A program made the position numbers and the translations under genes. This document shows positions 42,891-58,378 of a stretch of DNA of 64,000 nt, in pieces. Origin of the DNA: Antitrichia curtipendula (lineage: Eukaryota; Streptophyta; Bryopsida; Hypnales; Leucodontaceae); the NCBI GenBank assembly GCA_951230915.1, contig OX579634.1:19494725-19558724 (forward strand), written 5' to 3'. The first letter of the stretch is position 1, and each line of letters begins with the position of its first letter. Under the pieces are notes generated by a model. It was not told the DNA's origin, ran no database searches, and saw nothing but the letters and a program-made list of their open reading frames with translations.

Positions 42891-44339
42891 GGGATTAATA
42901 GCTGTTTTGGATTTTGAGTAGATTCATATACTTAAAAAAGATGCATTGCCAAGATAGAAATCTAAACTATGAATTTTTAATTTATTTTGGGTATTTTGAA
43001 TATTAAAATTAAATTCTACACTAGTTTGATTTACTTCTAATTGTCTTTATATCATTTATAATTTGTTTTAATTTCAAATCAAAATTTATTATTATTTTAG
43101 TTATTATATAATCAATAATTATATAATTTTTATAATAAAATAATTTAGGATCTAAAATATTAATAAAAAATAAAAAAACAAAAGATAATCTGACAATAAA
43201 GATCTTTACTAAAAAATACTTCCCTTTGAAATGCATGTTTTGCACAAAATAGACTTTTTTGAAAAATAACATCCAATGAGTCATGTTTTATATATAAATT
43301 AACACTTAAAGTTCTTTGATTACTTTTGATCAAGAATTATTCTATATCACTCTTTTTTGTACAATGCTAAAAAAACTTTGATATTTTTAATTTTTTTGGC
43401 AAATATGTCAGTTATAAGATCTTGTAGTAAGTTTGTTAAAGTATATGCTTCTACAAATTTAGAGTAAAATTAAACTTTACTAAGCAACTTATTCTTACTC
43501 TTGGTACTTCATATTGTTTGAAAAATTTGAAAAAAATTATAGGTTCTATGATCTAAATGCATACTAATACATGTGATGGCTTTTATTATTTGTGAAAAGC
43601 TAAGAAGAATTGTAAATATTCCTTGTATTGCTTAAAGTTGTCTTCTACATGAATATATCCTATATAATTTATGTTTTGGTCTTTATTAGTTTTCACTTCC
43701 ATTCTCATTAATTGTGCCGCCATCTTTTCTATTGCCATTTCCATCATGCTGAAAGTTCAAAGTTAGTACATATATCTATATATTTATATGTTTGTATATC
43801 TATGTCTACGTCTATCTATCTCTTTATTGAAAAGAATAATGTTCCCACTAAGCCCCTATAAAATTCATTTAATTGTGAATCAAACAAATTTTCTTAAATA
43901 CATTATACAATTATATAGTCCTTGCCCTATAAAAAAATGATAACTCTAACAATAAAGATAATTGTAAATAAGCAATGCTTCAAGAATTAGCTGTAGTGAA
44001 ATGACACAAACTTAGATAGCAAGTATTATAATATTTATATTTATACAATAGTCCATCTATTGTTGTTGTTTGACTAATTTAATTTAATATTATAATTCAT
44101 AACAAATCTTGACTAGTTTAAGTTGACTTATGAGCTTTTATTCATTAAAAAGCATTTGAAGTTTCCAAAGAGTTTCCTCCCTTTTTCTTAGAAGTATAGG
44201 GAGTTTTAGAAAATTTTGACCCTGAAACCCTCTAACTTTCTCCTTTTCATTTTCAATTTGAGCTTTGCGTGATTCCAAGCTCCAAGTCTTGTCAACCATG
44301 CTAGGCCCTCAAGTAGTGTTCTGAAAGTCTTGTTCTAGA

Positions 44340-45454
44340 AAGGCTTCCATTGGGGAACACAAGTCCAAGCTCAACAGTCTTGGGAGGTGGGAGCCAAGAA
44401 ATTCTTCAAATTGACAGGGAACTCTCGTGGGAACACGGGATCACGCGATGCGAACATCGTCGTCTTCCTGGTGCCGACGCGCTTAGCGAAGCCGCGGCAT
44501 CACGACCCCTACGACGGCTATGGCCATGGCTACAAGCCAAGCCCCTTTGCACGAAACCCTAAGCTGCCCAATTTGTCCTCGTCAATTTCGCACTCCAGCC
44601 AGCCAGCGGCAGATGCTCTCGAAGCTGCGCTGCCCGATCAATTTCACAGCTCGAGAGATGGCGGCTCTCGTTTGATGGACTGATCCGAAGAGCACCGCAT
44701 CGCTTCCCTTCGGCCATGGCCATGGCTATGTCCCATCCTATCCGCTCTTCGGGACCCCACCGCTGCGAGCATGCGGGAATTCTTTAAAGAGTGGGAGAAC
44801 TAAAGTGCAGGAGCTCGAATGTGCTTCCCTTGGGGTTAAGTTAGGAAGGGGGAACGGGAGGGTTTCGGGGTGGTAGCTTAGCTGGGAGAGGTAGAAGCAG
44901 CTTTAAGTTTAGAGAGTTCATTCTGAGCACGCGTGTTTAGTTTTGTTGCGCCATTAGGTGTCGTTGCGGTTGGTGCGGTGTGCGTCTCTTTTTTTTTAAT
45001 TGATATTCTGTTCCTCCCTTCTCCTTTTTGTGTGTGTGTGGGGTCGTGTGAGGTTTGCGTGTGTGTCTGTGAGTTTGAGGGGGATCAATCGCATGCCCTG
45101 GAGGTGAGGGATGTCAGTGGTTTGTTGATTACTGCAAAAGCGGTGCTTAGGGGAGTAATGTAGTTGAGAGTGACGTCATTGAGAGTGTAGTGTGTGGAGA
45201 GCTTTGGTGCGGCGTGTAGTGCCGTTGTTCGATCTGCTGAGGGACTAGGGATCGTAGTTAGAGAGGAAAGAGTTGGCACTGAGCTGATCGTGGAAGTCGA
45301 GGAACCAGTCGGGAGTATGCGCAGGGCGTCTGGTCGATACGGGCGTACATTCACTGACGAGCAGTGGGACGACGAGCTTGTGTTGCGGATTAGTTTTCTC
45401 ACCATATTGAGGGGTTTAGTTTGAAGTGGACAAGTGAGGAATAGGTTTGACGCG
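44340..45454 (+). promoter_or_regulatory. Probable promoter and uORF-bearing leader of the bZIP gene
   Basis: Composition rises sharply from AT-rich desert to GC-rich sequence at about 44370. Ahead of the bZIP ATG lie short upstream frames: 45093-45107, 45111-45128, 45158-45163 (ATG-TAG) and 45317-45424 (35 codons, stopping 30 bp before the main start). The transcription start is not known, so which uORFs are in the mRNA is inference. The frame at 44387-44683 opens with GTG and has no domain. Confidence 0.5.
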
Positions 45455-48518
<3,064 letters not shown>

Positions 48519-51500
48519 AGAACGATAAGGAAACTGCAAGTCTATTTTATCAAGTTTATGCTACCTGGAGAAAAGGTAGCTGAAGCTGTTATTCTAGGTT
48601 GGTTGCAGAAACCAGTGTCTGACCTACCTGGCAGGTTTTTATAATGCATTTTTCTCCCGGATGATGTTAGAGGTTTCTCACAGAGGATATTGGGTTTAGA
48701 GGTCTTGCACTTATCAGACTTCTGTACAGCAAGTGGGTTTCGTGACATGGTGCAACGTATATCACGACCACAACGTTGGATCTGCTGGTGTATCTATGGA
48801 GGTGACAGCCGGGGCACGTTTATTGCAGAGATCATCTTCAAATTTTCTGGGATCAAGTGAATGTCGTGCAAGCAGCTCTGCTTTTGCAGAGTAAGATTTA
48901 ATTTGGTGAAGCCCTCCAATACGCCAGGGCTCTTCTGGATTTTTTTCAGGCCGTAAATTAGTTTTTGACCCCAGTCAATGTCACACAATGGCCTGTAGTG
49001 TGATCATCACCACATCGTATACAATTTATTTTATCTGTCTATGTACACACATCGTAAGCTCCTCGTCACTACCGTAGCTGTAGATTCATAGGTGTTATAC
49101 TTAGGCTCTCTTCCTATTCAACGTCCATTTTAAGGGATAGTGTTATCAGTGATGTTGTGAATTGGCTCCTGGTTTTCTTTTAGAAATGTTCATTGGAGGG
49201 CAGTTGGGAAAACTCTCAGATGTATAACTGGAGTTGATGCAGGTCATTTTGATGGTTTTAGGTTCTTCACTCTCAGACTTCTTCAATGTCGCAGTCTAGG
49301 GGCATAGAAGAGGGGGTTTCTCAAAGCATGTACTGATGTTTCAAAACTGTCTAAAGGTTTTCAAAATGCACCTGATTGTGTTAATCTATGCTTTTTGTAA
49401 ATGTGGCATTATCCAATTCTGGACAAACCTAGATGTGACAACTAATGTGACCTCTACAGTTGATTTGCTAAGTCAATTTATAACTTTTTCTGAAGTTGTA
49501 GAATACTCTAAATATTTTTGGAAATTTGGTATGACATGTTGAAGTTTTGGGCCTTACAGCAGCCCCACAGAAACATGCTGAAGCAACACTGTAAAAGTTA
49601 TGCACCATTGATCTTCTAATAATGAGGATTTGCTTCAAAGTGTTGGTGTGAGTTAATGTCAAGTCAAAGGAACTCTCCACCTAAATGTTTTTACCCCTTT
49701 AAGACGGTTGCTTTCTTTAAAAACTTTCTAAACAAATAGGCATGGATTTTCCTAGCAAATAAAATTTATTAAAATGATATGAATTTGTTATAAGTTTTTG
49801 AAATGTTTTGTCCAAATGAGTCTTGAATGTGTTTCTAGATTTTCAAAACCTAACAAAAAGTGCATACATAACCCTTAAAGGTTGTGACATCCAATTTTTC
49901 AACGATGGATAGATTCATATCTTTGTTTCTTTCTCATTATTCCTTGAATGAAAGTCATCCTACTTTATTAAGTTCTTGGCCTCTCTAATGGTTGGATTTG
50001 GTGTTAGTAGAGTACATATTCAACCATTAGATAGGCCATTGGTTTCTAAAATTACAAATGTAGAAGTATGTCAAGTGATTGACCAAGCCATTCACTAGTT
50101 CAAAATTGAATTTGCAAAAATGAGGTCATAGATTTAAATAACACAAAAAAAAATTTAAATCACTATGTCAAAAAAAACTCATTTCAAATCCATTCCAACA
50201 AGTTTAACTCAAAAAATGATAATATTTTGTTTGTAATCAAAATTAGAACAAATTTTAAAATTTCCTTTTTGAAATTTATAAAAAAATATTGGTGATAGCA
50301 TTGATGAATCTAATTGTACAAATGAAATCTAAAACTCAAAATCTATAGCTTTTATATGTATATCAATTCCAAAATATTCTTCCAAATAAAACTTTATAAT
50401 GATTTTTTTCAAATTGTCAATTCTAAAGAAGACTTTGGACATTTAGGGGATAATGCTCATCTTACTTACCTAATTCAATCATAATATTTCCAAATAGTGT
50501 TACAAAGATTGTTACAACATTCTGTGATAGCAAATGTTTATAATTGTTTGTAAGGTCCAAATAATTTAGACCTAAACCTAATAAACAATTTAACAATGTT
50601 TCAATTATTAAATTACATAAATTTTTGTTGGATCTTATTGGAAGTCCAAAAAGAGTATTCGGGATTTTCTTATGCAATTTTTGACATCATAGGAGAAACC
50701 TATGGATTTTCAATAGCAACCTTAGGCTCTCATGAAAAGAAGGAATACACTTTAGACAAAAAATTGCAAGGGTGATTTTAAAAACTAAGGAGTTACAATT
50801 AGGTGTAATTATCTTAGTGGTTCTACATTTAAAAGGTAGAAGTTCATATTATAAAATCGAAATGAACCAAAGTCACCCACTTGAATTGCTTAGAATATAT
50901 ATTTGGATGTGATTATCTCTATTTCTTCCTATTTGATTTCAAATTCTCAATGTTAATTTTATCAACCAATGGTAGTCACATTGTAGACCTTGAGAGTTTA
51001 TTTTTTCTTGGGAAACTAATACAGCATCCATTGTCAAGAGAGACTTTGTCGCCCTTTGAGATGCAATTGACCAACTCAAGGAAAACATTTTCTTTAAGTC
51101 GTTGTGGTTGAATTCAAATTTTTGTTGCACTTCCAACAAAAATAGTCACATACAAACATGATGATTGAGGTATTTAACCTAAAGTACTTAATGATTGTAA
51201 ATCGATACAAACTATAGTGTACCCAATTATTCACTTGCTACATTAAAACCCATTATCCCATCAGTTCTAGAAGCACAGCAACCTTGCATCACTAAAGAGA
51301 CATGGCATTGGAAACAGACTCAAGAAAAAAAGAGAACCAAGAAACATTCGATAGGGTGAATATCTATATCAATGTTCAATTTTTGAGACATATTTCATGG
51401 TTATAAGTTCCATCATTTCAAGAGTAATTCCATATGAAGCCTGAACATCATTCATCGGACATACTTGATTTGTCCTCTACTATTGTAGAAAGTTACAACA

Positions 51501-51916
51501 AAAAATTTCAGTTCGTCTACACTTTAACATTTTCCCAAAACAAAATTGAACACATGCTGTAATGATGGGGGTTGCTTTAATCCCTAAATGCCTGAGACAC
51601 CAAATTTTGATATTAATAATACTTTGAAGTTAAATAAAAATTTATTAAGTTACTATTTTTAGTAGTTTAGATTTTGAAGTTTTTTTAAGTCTAATTTTAG
51701 CGTCAATGATTTGATTTTGAAAATGAATGATTATGATTTTTCTATTCAATCTCACCCTCAAATAAGGCATGATTCAAGCTTACCGGGATTGCCAATTTGA
51801 AGCAAAGGGTTGGTTTGAGGAGAAATTGGGACCTTTGAATCTCTGTAACATCGAAAATCAAGCCTACAATCTTATCAATGGATTGTTCAAAACTGTCATT
51901 TTAAATAAGATAGTGT
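48519..51916. other. bZIP 3' flank and repeat-rich spacer
   Basis: 48519 to about 49300 is 3' UTR and flank of the bZIP gene. Beyond it the DNA is AT-rich and contains the dispersed repeat copy B (49868-50455). A TTAATCCCTAAATGCC motif at 51577-51592 looks like a single end of the TTAA-flanked family; its partner end was not found. No gene recognised; the frame 50881-51111 has no motif. Confidence 0.6.
49868..50455 (+). repeat. Dispersed 0.6-kb repeat, copy B
   Basis: Begins ATAACCCTTAAAGG and ends ATTTAGGGGATAAT, so the ends are imperfect inverted repeats. Collinear with 29470-30060. A short stretch around 50015-50040 (AACCATTAGATAGGCC) is an internal inverted echo of the block near 49980. 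Confidence 0.65.
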
Positions 51917-52212
51917 GATCCAAAAGCAACCATGTTCCCAAAGCAAACATGACAGAGAGGTACATTTTGCTTTCTTTAATGTACCAAAAGTGTACATTTC
52001 AAAAGGTGGTCACTTTCAGTGACCACTGCTTTTCAACTTCTAAAATTCATAACTAATTCCACAAAGGTCCAAAAAATATGAAACGACTTGGATTAGATGC
52101 CAATTCCATTTTTCTTCCTATGAAAAACTGAATTTTTTTTATCAAAGAGTTTAGCTTCCCCGAAAAGGCAATCAGCTCTTAAATGGGCGCTTTTAAGAGC
52201 AGACTACCTTAA
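51917..52212 (+). repeat. Inverted repeat flanking the F-box gene, left arm
   Basis: Reverse complement of 55703-56010 over about 300 bp: GAGAGGTACATTTT...CTTTCTT.AATGTACCA, GGTCCAAAAAATATGAAACG, ACTTGGATTAGATGCCAATT, CCATTTTTCTTCCTA, GCAATCAGCTCTTA. It also holds a local palindrome GTGGTCACTTTCAGTGACCACT at 52007-52028 that is degraded in the right arm. Confidence 0.8.
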
Positions 52213-52942
52213 TTGCCGTGATGAAAAACACTAAGTGGCATGCTATGCTAGTCTCTGACACGAAGCTAATTCAGAAGCTACAAGTACTGATTTGTCCTAG
52301 TTCTGCGTGTCCTGCGTGTTATAAACTTTCGTGCCATACATTATAAAAAATTTCAATCAAGGCAGGATCGGATATCCTTCCCGATGATACAGTCTGCACT
52401 GACTCTTCCATTGGCACTAATAAAATGATTCCTCCCTGACCTCGTAAGAAGTTATACTAGCTGGCATTTAGAAAACATTTAAAAACTTTGAACGATACAT
52501 TCTGGTCACAAAAGGTACCTGTCAATTCGATAACAGGCTACGTTGTTGGAGAGGAGTTATCTCAAGTGCCTGCGTAGTTTTGAATATTCACAATCCGTTC
52601 TTTCCTACAACAAGAAATATTTCCCTCATGTGTACATCTGCACTCCAGATACAGCATGTGTAGAGAGTCTAGAGACTTGTACAAAAGACATATCAGTGAA
52701 CACCTGTATCTACACAAAGCATTCCGCATCACACTTTCAAAAGGAGTAGTTTGATCCAAGTACAGTTCTTCTAAGATTCATAATAAGCATCATAAGCACT
52801 ACTGTACGCATATAGCGGCCTTTGCATTGGTGATTTTCATCCACAACCAAGAGTAAGCTGTGCTACATAGCAACCCTGTGGGAGGACGAACTTGCAGCGT
52901 GCAACTCTTCACCTCTCACAGAGACAGCCATTAGTACGTCAT

Positions 52943-54244
52943 CTACAACCATGCTGTCTCCGTCGTCTCCCATAATGAAATCTCCGAAGCCAAATCATCA
53001 GCATAGGCACCACGATCAAATGAGTCATCGGAATTCTCTGAATCATACAGATTTGATGGATACACTTCACTGATCGCGACAGTTCCAGCGGCAATGTTCA
53101 ACTTCTGCCAATTCTTCGTAGCCATGTTGAACAAACAAAACCTCCCGGCCGAACCATCTCCGAAGTCCCATGAATACACAAGCAGGAAATCTCCACAAAA
53201 GCTTGCCTGGATGGAAATGTCCAAGGCCTTGGTGCGGAAAAAATCTTGAAAGCCTCTGGTGGATCGAAGCCACGAGAACAAACCTTCGGGTATGCAGTCG
53301 TATACTTTCCACTTGTGCAGCGTTTCATCAACCAGCTCCCACACCTGAAGTGACCAGTGCTTCTTTCTGCGTCCAGATTCAAAATCACAGGTTACGTTGA
53401 AAACGCGACTATCCCATGCTCCCAACGTATCGAGGCAGTAGTGCTGTGGTTGATTCTTGGAAACCCAATCAATGGGACTGAAAAGAGAGCTCCACCTGGC
53501 TTTTTCGAAATCGTACACGAAAATCTCCCGACTGTGTTCTGTGGTGATATAAACTCGTCCATTGCAGTCGGCACACCCGGTGCTCGCCCGCAGAGGGTCA
53601 CCCGTTTCAGGCTTCGGTACTCGACATGGCTTCGTCTGCCACACCCCTGATTCGTACACTTCGGTGTCAAAATCCGGGCTACCACGAACTACCCTGAACG
53701 ACCTGAGCGACCTGAAAGGGCCTTGTTTCTCAGATACGCTCATCCCAAGAATCCTCTTTTCGTGAATGCTTGGCGGAGTGGGAGGCGGATCCAGGTTCTG
53801 GTAAATCTTGGATTGCCTGTGAAATGCACCGGAATAGTTACCCAATGACTTGTCGCCGACAGAATAAACCACGCCCTGGCTCGCAACAAAGTCAAAGGAA
53901 GGATTATGACTAAAACCCGGCCTCCAATCCCAAGACCGGGAAAAAGCGTTGTAAATTAGGATTCCGTCGAGGTGGCCATGCTCAACTTCCGCGAACAAGC
54001 TGAAAAATGGCTTATGTATCGGCTCCTTGAGACCCAAACGCTTGCACGCAATAACGTACCAGTCTTTGCAGACTGCGCGAAGGTGGAAGAACTCTTCAAA
54101 GGGGAGCTTGGAATATACGTTTTCCGCCAAGTCGATGTGGTGCTGCAAGGTACCCCAGAGACTCTCGTCAAGGCTGGGTGATGTGCTTGAGTCGCCATGG
54201 TCACTCTGAAAGTTCTTCTTCGTTTTTGCTGATCTCGGTTTCAT
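52943..54244 (-). CDS. F-box protein with C-terminal beta-propeller-like region
   Basis: Intronless, 433 residues. The F-box is at about 36-75 (LAENVYSKLPFEEFFHLRAV then CKDWYVI) with the Leu-Pro and Arg-x-Val-Cys-Lys-x-Trp signature that docks SKP1 in an SCF ubiquitin ligase. The remainder is about 350 residues with scattered Trp and Gly-Arg-Val-Tyr units (GRVYITTEHSREIFVYDFEK, WSLQVWEL, GRFCLFNMATKNWQKL), like the Kelch/F-box-associated propellers that recruit targets. The tail is acidic (SENSDDSFD). The start is at 54244, the first ATG: the frame stays open 32 codons further but has no other ATG. The target is unknown. It is the only gene in about 15 kb of repeats and sits between two inverted 300-bp repeats. 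Confidence 0.88.
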   Translation of the reverse strand: MKPRSAKTKKNFQSDHGDSSTSPSLDESLWGTLQHHIDLAENVYSKLPFEEFFHLRAVCKDWYVIACKRLGLKEPIHKPFFSLFAEVEHGHLDGILIYNAFSRSWDWRPGFSHNPSFDFVASQGVVYSVGDKSLGNYSGAFHRQSKIYQNLDPPPTPPSIHEKRILGMSVSEKQGPFRSLRSFRVVRGSPDFDTEVYESGVWQTKPCRVPKPETGDPLRASTGCADCNGRVYITTEHSREIFVYDFEKARWSSLFSPIDWVSKNQPQHYCLDTLGAWDSRVFNVTCDFESGRRKKHWSLQVWELVDETLHKWKVYDCIPEGLFSWLRSTRGFQDFFRTKALDISIQASFCGDFLLVYSWDFGDGSAGRFCLFNMATKNWQKLNIAAGTVAISEVYPSNLYDSENSDDSFDRGAYADDLASEISLWETTETAWL

Positions 54245-55702
54245 GATGCTGTTCTCTACCAGAAGAAAAAAACTGTCTCTGCAAGAACGGAAGAGATTAA
54301 CCCTGCAAGGACGTGGCCTATCACCAAGGTAATCAGCCAAAAATTATCAGATTTCAGGATGAATAGGTTCATTCTTCGGTTCTATAGTTTCCCTGAGAGT
54401 CAATCATCGGACACTTCTAGTCCTCAGCGTTGTTATGGAGTAAAATGTAAGACTTTTTCAGTAATCCCTTCCGAAGTCCCGTTGGTGAAATTGCAGATCT
54501 CCATAGATCGACAAGAAGAATCTGGTTCAGCGACACTCGACTAGTACTAGACTAACGAAGACAGTGAACGTCAGTGCGAAGGAGCGAGCGTCTCAGTGCA
54601 TGCACGCTAAAAGAGAAACTAAGGCTTAGTGTACCTTCAGCTGGATATTACAAACAGACCCGCTGCTTCACAAGAAGCTACTGCCCCATCCATACAAGTG
54701 CCTAAAACCATTCAGGGTGTCACTCTGCAACTCAGTACCTATTCAGCTCCCGGGTAGAAAGTACATTTACCACCGGGAAAACTGAGAGCACACAATCACG
54801 ATTCCGCACCTCGCACACTTGCATGCATTCTCCTCTTTGACCGTGGTTTAGAATAACTCTACAACGACCTAAAAAATAAACCTGTCTCCAATTAACTAAA
54901 TCACTACACTCACAAGACTAAGAACACTTCAAATACACTCAGTACAAACTCGAAACACAGATTAAACTTAAACAAGAAGTTCCAATTTTGCATACAAAAC
55001 GACCTATCATACGTTGTCCATCTCCTGCACAACGAAGTCATCTAAGAGAGAACGCCGTCGCTAATCTCAACCTCAACCTCAGCTGCAAGCATCTAACGTT
55101 CGAATTTGAAGTCTGAATCCCTCTCCTCGCGTCTAAACACTCTGCTTCATAAAACTTGAACGCATCCGCAGACAAATCAAGAAGCGTCAGCTACACCTTT
55201 CCGTTTCCGCGATCAAGTCTAAGCAAATATCCAAAGGCTGCCAACTTTCCCAAACCTGACTTAGAGGTGAAGAACACTACCATAACGACAAAACAAAACG
55301 AGAGAAATACAAAAAGTACCTGTATTTTGGAGGTGACCGAATGCGCAAACTCCGAAATGCAATTGGGTGCAAAGAAAGAGCAAAGTACAGATTACTCTGA
55401 ATTAGGGGTTCAAAGATGAAGAGAACTGTGCGGCATGCGATGCAAAGTGAAGGAATTGAACTCGGGAGCGCGCAAGAAGTGAAGAGCTCGAGAATTGTGT
55501 TGTGGGCGTTGGCCGTTGCCGCACTTGGTGTGAGCCTGCCTCCAAACTCCAAAGTAAAGCTTTTGGCGGCTTCCAATTTTGTACAGTCGGCACATTCTTC
55601 CAAGTGGCACACCCAAGGGAAGATTTGTTTTGGGAAGAGCAGAAAGCAATCTTCACTCTGATGAAGCTGAGGTAACCATTCCTGATCAGTCACCCATTCC
55701 CA
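54245..55702. other. Upstream flank of the F-box gene
   Basis: GC-moderate DNA, presumably the promoter and leader of the minus-strand F-box gene. Frames at 55416-55661 (plus) and 55277-55693 (minus) overlap on opposite strands; neither has a known domain or clear support, so no gene is called. Confidence 0.5.
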
Positions 55703-56010
55703 ACCTATAAGGTAACTGAGGCTGTTAAAGCAACCCTTCTAAGAGCTGATTGCATTTTCAGGGAAGCTAAATTCCTTGAAACAATTTTCATTAAATTTTT
55801 ACTAGGAAGAAAAATGGAATTGGCATCTAATCCAAGTCGTTTCATATTTTTTGGACCTTCATGGAATTAGTTACAAATTTTTGAAGTTGAAACGCAGTGG
55901 TTTTCTAAAAGCGATCCCTCTTGAAATGTACAACGTTGGTACATTGAAGAAAGTAAAATGTACCTCTGTGTTAGAGGTCGCTTTTAGAGACAGGTCACTT
56001 TTATAGACCC
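55703..56010 (-). repeat. Inverted repeat flanking the F-box gene, right arm
   Basis: Reverse complement of 51917-52212, with its own indels. The outer end carries tandem AAAAG.GACC-like blocks (TAGAGGTCGCTTTTAGAGAC, then AGGTCACTTTTATAGAC). Coding capacity none. Confidence 0.8.
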
Positions 56011-58378
56011 CTACCTTAGGTGCAGTTATTTTTTATCACATTTTCTGAAGCTTGGAATGTTTTGTTTTTTAAAAACTAGTCAAGGTTGGAGCTAATAAGT
56101 TCATGACACATGTCCCAAAATAGTGAGAAAGAAAGTAGGAAATAAGGAGTAAAAATTAGTTCTTAAAAATTACTATGATCGGAATTAGAAGAGTCTAGAC
56201 ATTGACTATGGGTCCAGCGCACTTTTTGCCTCCCAAAAATCATAGTAATTTCAGTTCAAGCAATAAAATTTTCAATTTTTTTGCAATCCTCGTTATTTCC
56301 ATCGATGCACCTCTGAAAATATTCGTTTTGCCTTGCACTACTCTAGATCATATCTATAGTTGCTTATTTGATTGGTTATGATGAATTGAAGCATGCCTTC
56401 AAATGGAGCCAAGGAAGTGCAAAAATTGATTCATTGAATGCTTACTATGTTTATGTGAGTGCTGAAAATGTCTACTTGAATACTAAAAATGGAGACATGC
56501 ACATGTATAGCCTAAAAACAATAGAGCATGACAATTAAGAACTTCATTACAGTGCCGCTAGTAATTGAGAACTTAATTATGGTACCGTCAGTAAACTGGA
56601 TTGTAGGATTCTTTACATGGTGTCAATTACGAGCAAACACCACACTTTACAGTCTCCCTTTTCACGTCATTAGTGTTCTAAAACCATGCACATAGGACCA
56701 TTGTTGACCATCATACATAATTTGCTCCAAATCAACAACCCTCTGCACTATTTACGGCACTTCTAAAAGGGTTATGGTCATATTTGTTATATTAAGACTT
56801 TTGGCAGATTTTGAGATAGAATGCTAGTTATTGAAAAATTCATTAAAAAAAATGGTAATTGAAACCAAAAAAAAATAACGCTAAAATAGTGATTCTATAA
56901 TGAAATTCTAAAAGTTGGTGTTCTTATCTATTGATAAAAAAATACTAGAAAAGAGATAAAGCGGTTTGTCCTTGAATCGAGGATAAAAATGAGACTGCAA
57001 AAAGTCTCAATATAATGACTATGACCTTGGTTGTTTTTGTTGTCTAAACTATTTTCAAGCCTCCTCCTATACACTTAAATTTGACCAAATAAGCAATTCA
57101 TCAGGGTTCTCATTATGCTATTAAAAAAAATTGTGTGGAGTCTTGTTGGCAGCCAAAAGGGAATGCTAGATTTATTTAGAATGCATTTTTTGGACACCAT
57201 ATGCCTAAACTATGAATATTCAAAGTGTTGAAAATAGATGTTTCTAAAATTGACCCTAGACTCAATTAAAAGTGGGAGTACATTTTAGGCAATAATGTGT
57301 AGAGCTTGATTTCAAGAAAGGGGTTGAAATTAGGTGTAGTTAACTTATTTACATCCACAAAAATGGATGAAATCTGCAATGTATGGATAAAAAGTTGTTT
57401 ATTAATTCAAAACTGCATTAATTCAAAATAGAAAGATATTGTCTAAAGATTTGGTAGCAATTTAGCAATTTCATCCATTGAATCATTCATCAAATATTTT
57501 GGATTAAATTTTGCTTCACTTTTTAGTGAGAATTCACTCACAAATGTCCCCTTCGCATATCTTTGTCACAATGTTGTCCATGAAGTTGAAAAGATGCTAG
57601 GTAGGGTAGACAAATTTGTTTTGGATTAGCCTACTAAGTTTATTTTGTGGGCATTCAATTGACACTACCACTTGGTTTCCTTCTTCTTGGACAAATTTTT
57701 TTAACTTAGTATCTTCAATGAGTTTTGAAGCTAAAATAAAGAATCCATTATGAACCTTTTTTGCAATTGCATCCCGATCTACATCTATCCTACACTTTTG
57801 CCCCTGATATGTGAGAAATATGTAGATCGGAATGCAATTGGAAAGAGAGTCCATGAGAGTGCATGATGAGAAATGTTGACCTTATATGCATTTATAAATA
57901 TGTAAATAATAGGTCACTAAATCACTTCATTATTGTCACCCAAAACTTGGTTATAGGCCAAGTGCTTGGACCTGATTCACCTTTATAAGTATACAATATT
58001 TTTTATCTATTTTTAAAAATAATTTTTATTTTATATATATGATAAAAAAATTTATTAACCTTATAAAGATGTAGAGGCTGAAAAGTGGACAATGGATGAA
58101 TTTCTAAATCATTGTAGTAATGAAAAATGCACGTATTAGTCTAAAAACCACATCATTCTCGAGTGGCTACTTTAGTCATAGGATGGTGTCCTAGAATTAA
58201 CCTCTAAGGTTCTATAACAATGTTTTATTGAAAATTGCTTAAATATATTTTATTTGTTTTTGTTGCATATTTAAACATATAACCAAGCATCTAGGTAACT
58301 GTAAAAACCTCCCTTTGTCAATGAAATATCAATGCTCCTCATAGCCTTGCTTCAACAATTCGGTGTCGTATAGTAGGA
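56011..58378. other. AT-rich spacer, no confident gene
   Basis: Only one frame stands out, 57597-57854 on the minus strand (85 codons, ATG start, fairly balanced composition: GQKCRIDVDRDAIAKKVHNG, EEGNQVVVSIECPQNKL). I do not recognise it. It has no evident partner exon; a fragment of a mobile-element protein is as likely as a real small gene. Confidence 0.4.

Larger units (their letters stand above)
28620..45000. other. Sixteen-kilobase gene desert made of AT-rich repeats
   Basis: No intact gene on either strand. Open frames are short and of low-complexity composition (Lys/Asn/Phe/Leu/Ile). Contents that can be named are listed separately: a dispersed repeat, a hAT remnant, a MITE, a long palindrome, TTAA-flanked elements, simple repeats and a hairpin. 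31860-33640 is less AT-rich, may be unique DNA, and shows nothing recognisable. 37490-39040, 39925-41210 and 42900-44330 are plain AT-rich DNA. Confidence 0.75.

Noticed and set aside
44387..44683. 98-codon plus-strand frame upstream of the bZIP gene
   Set aside because: It opens with GTG rather than ATG, has no recognisable domain and lies in likely promoter DNA.
55277..55693. Overlapping open frames on both strands beside the F-box gene
   Set aside because: Mutually overlapping, no domain and no conserved-looking motif; chance frames in GC-moderate DNA.
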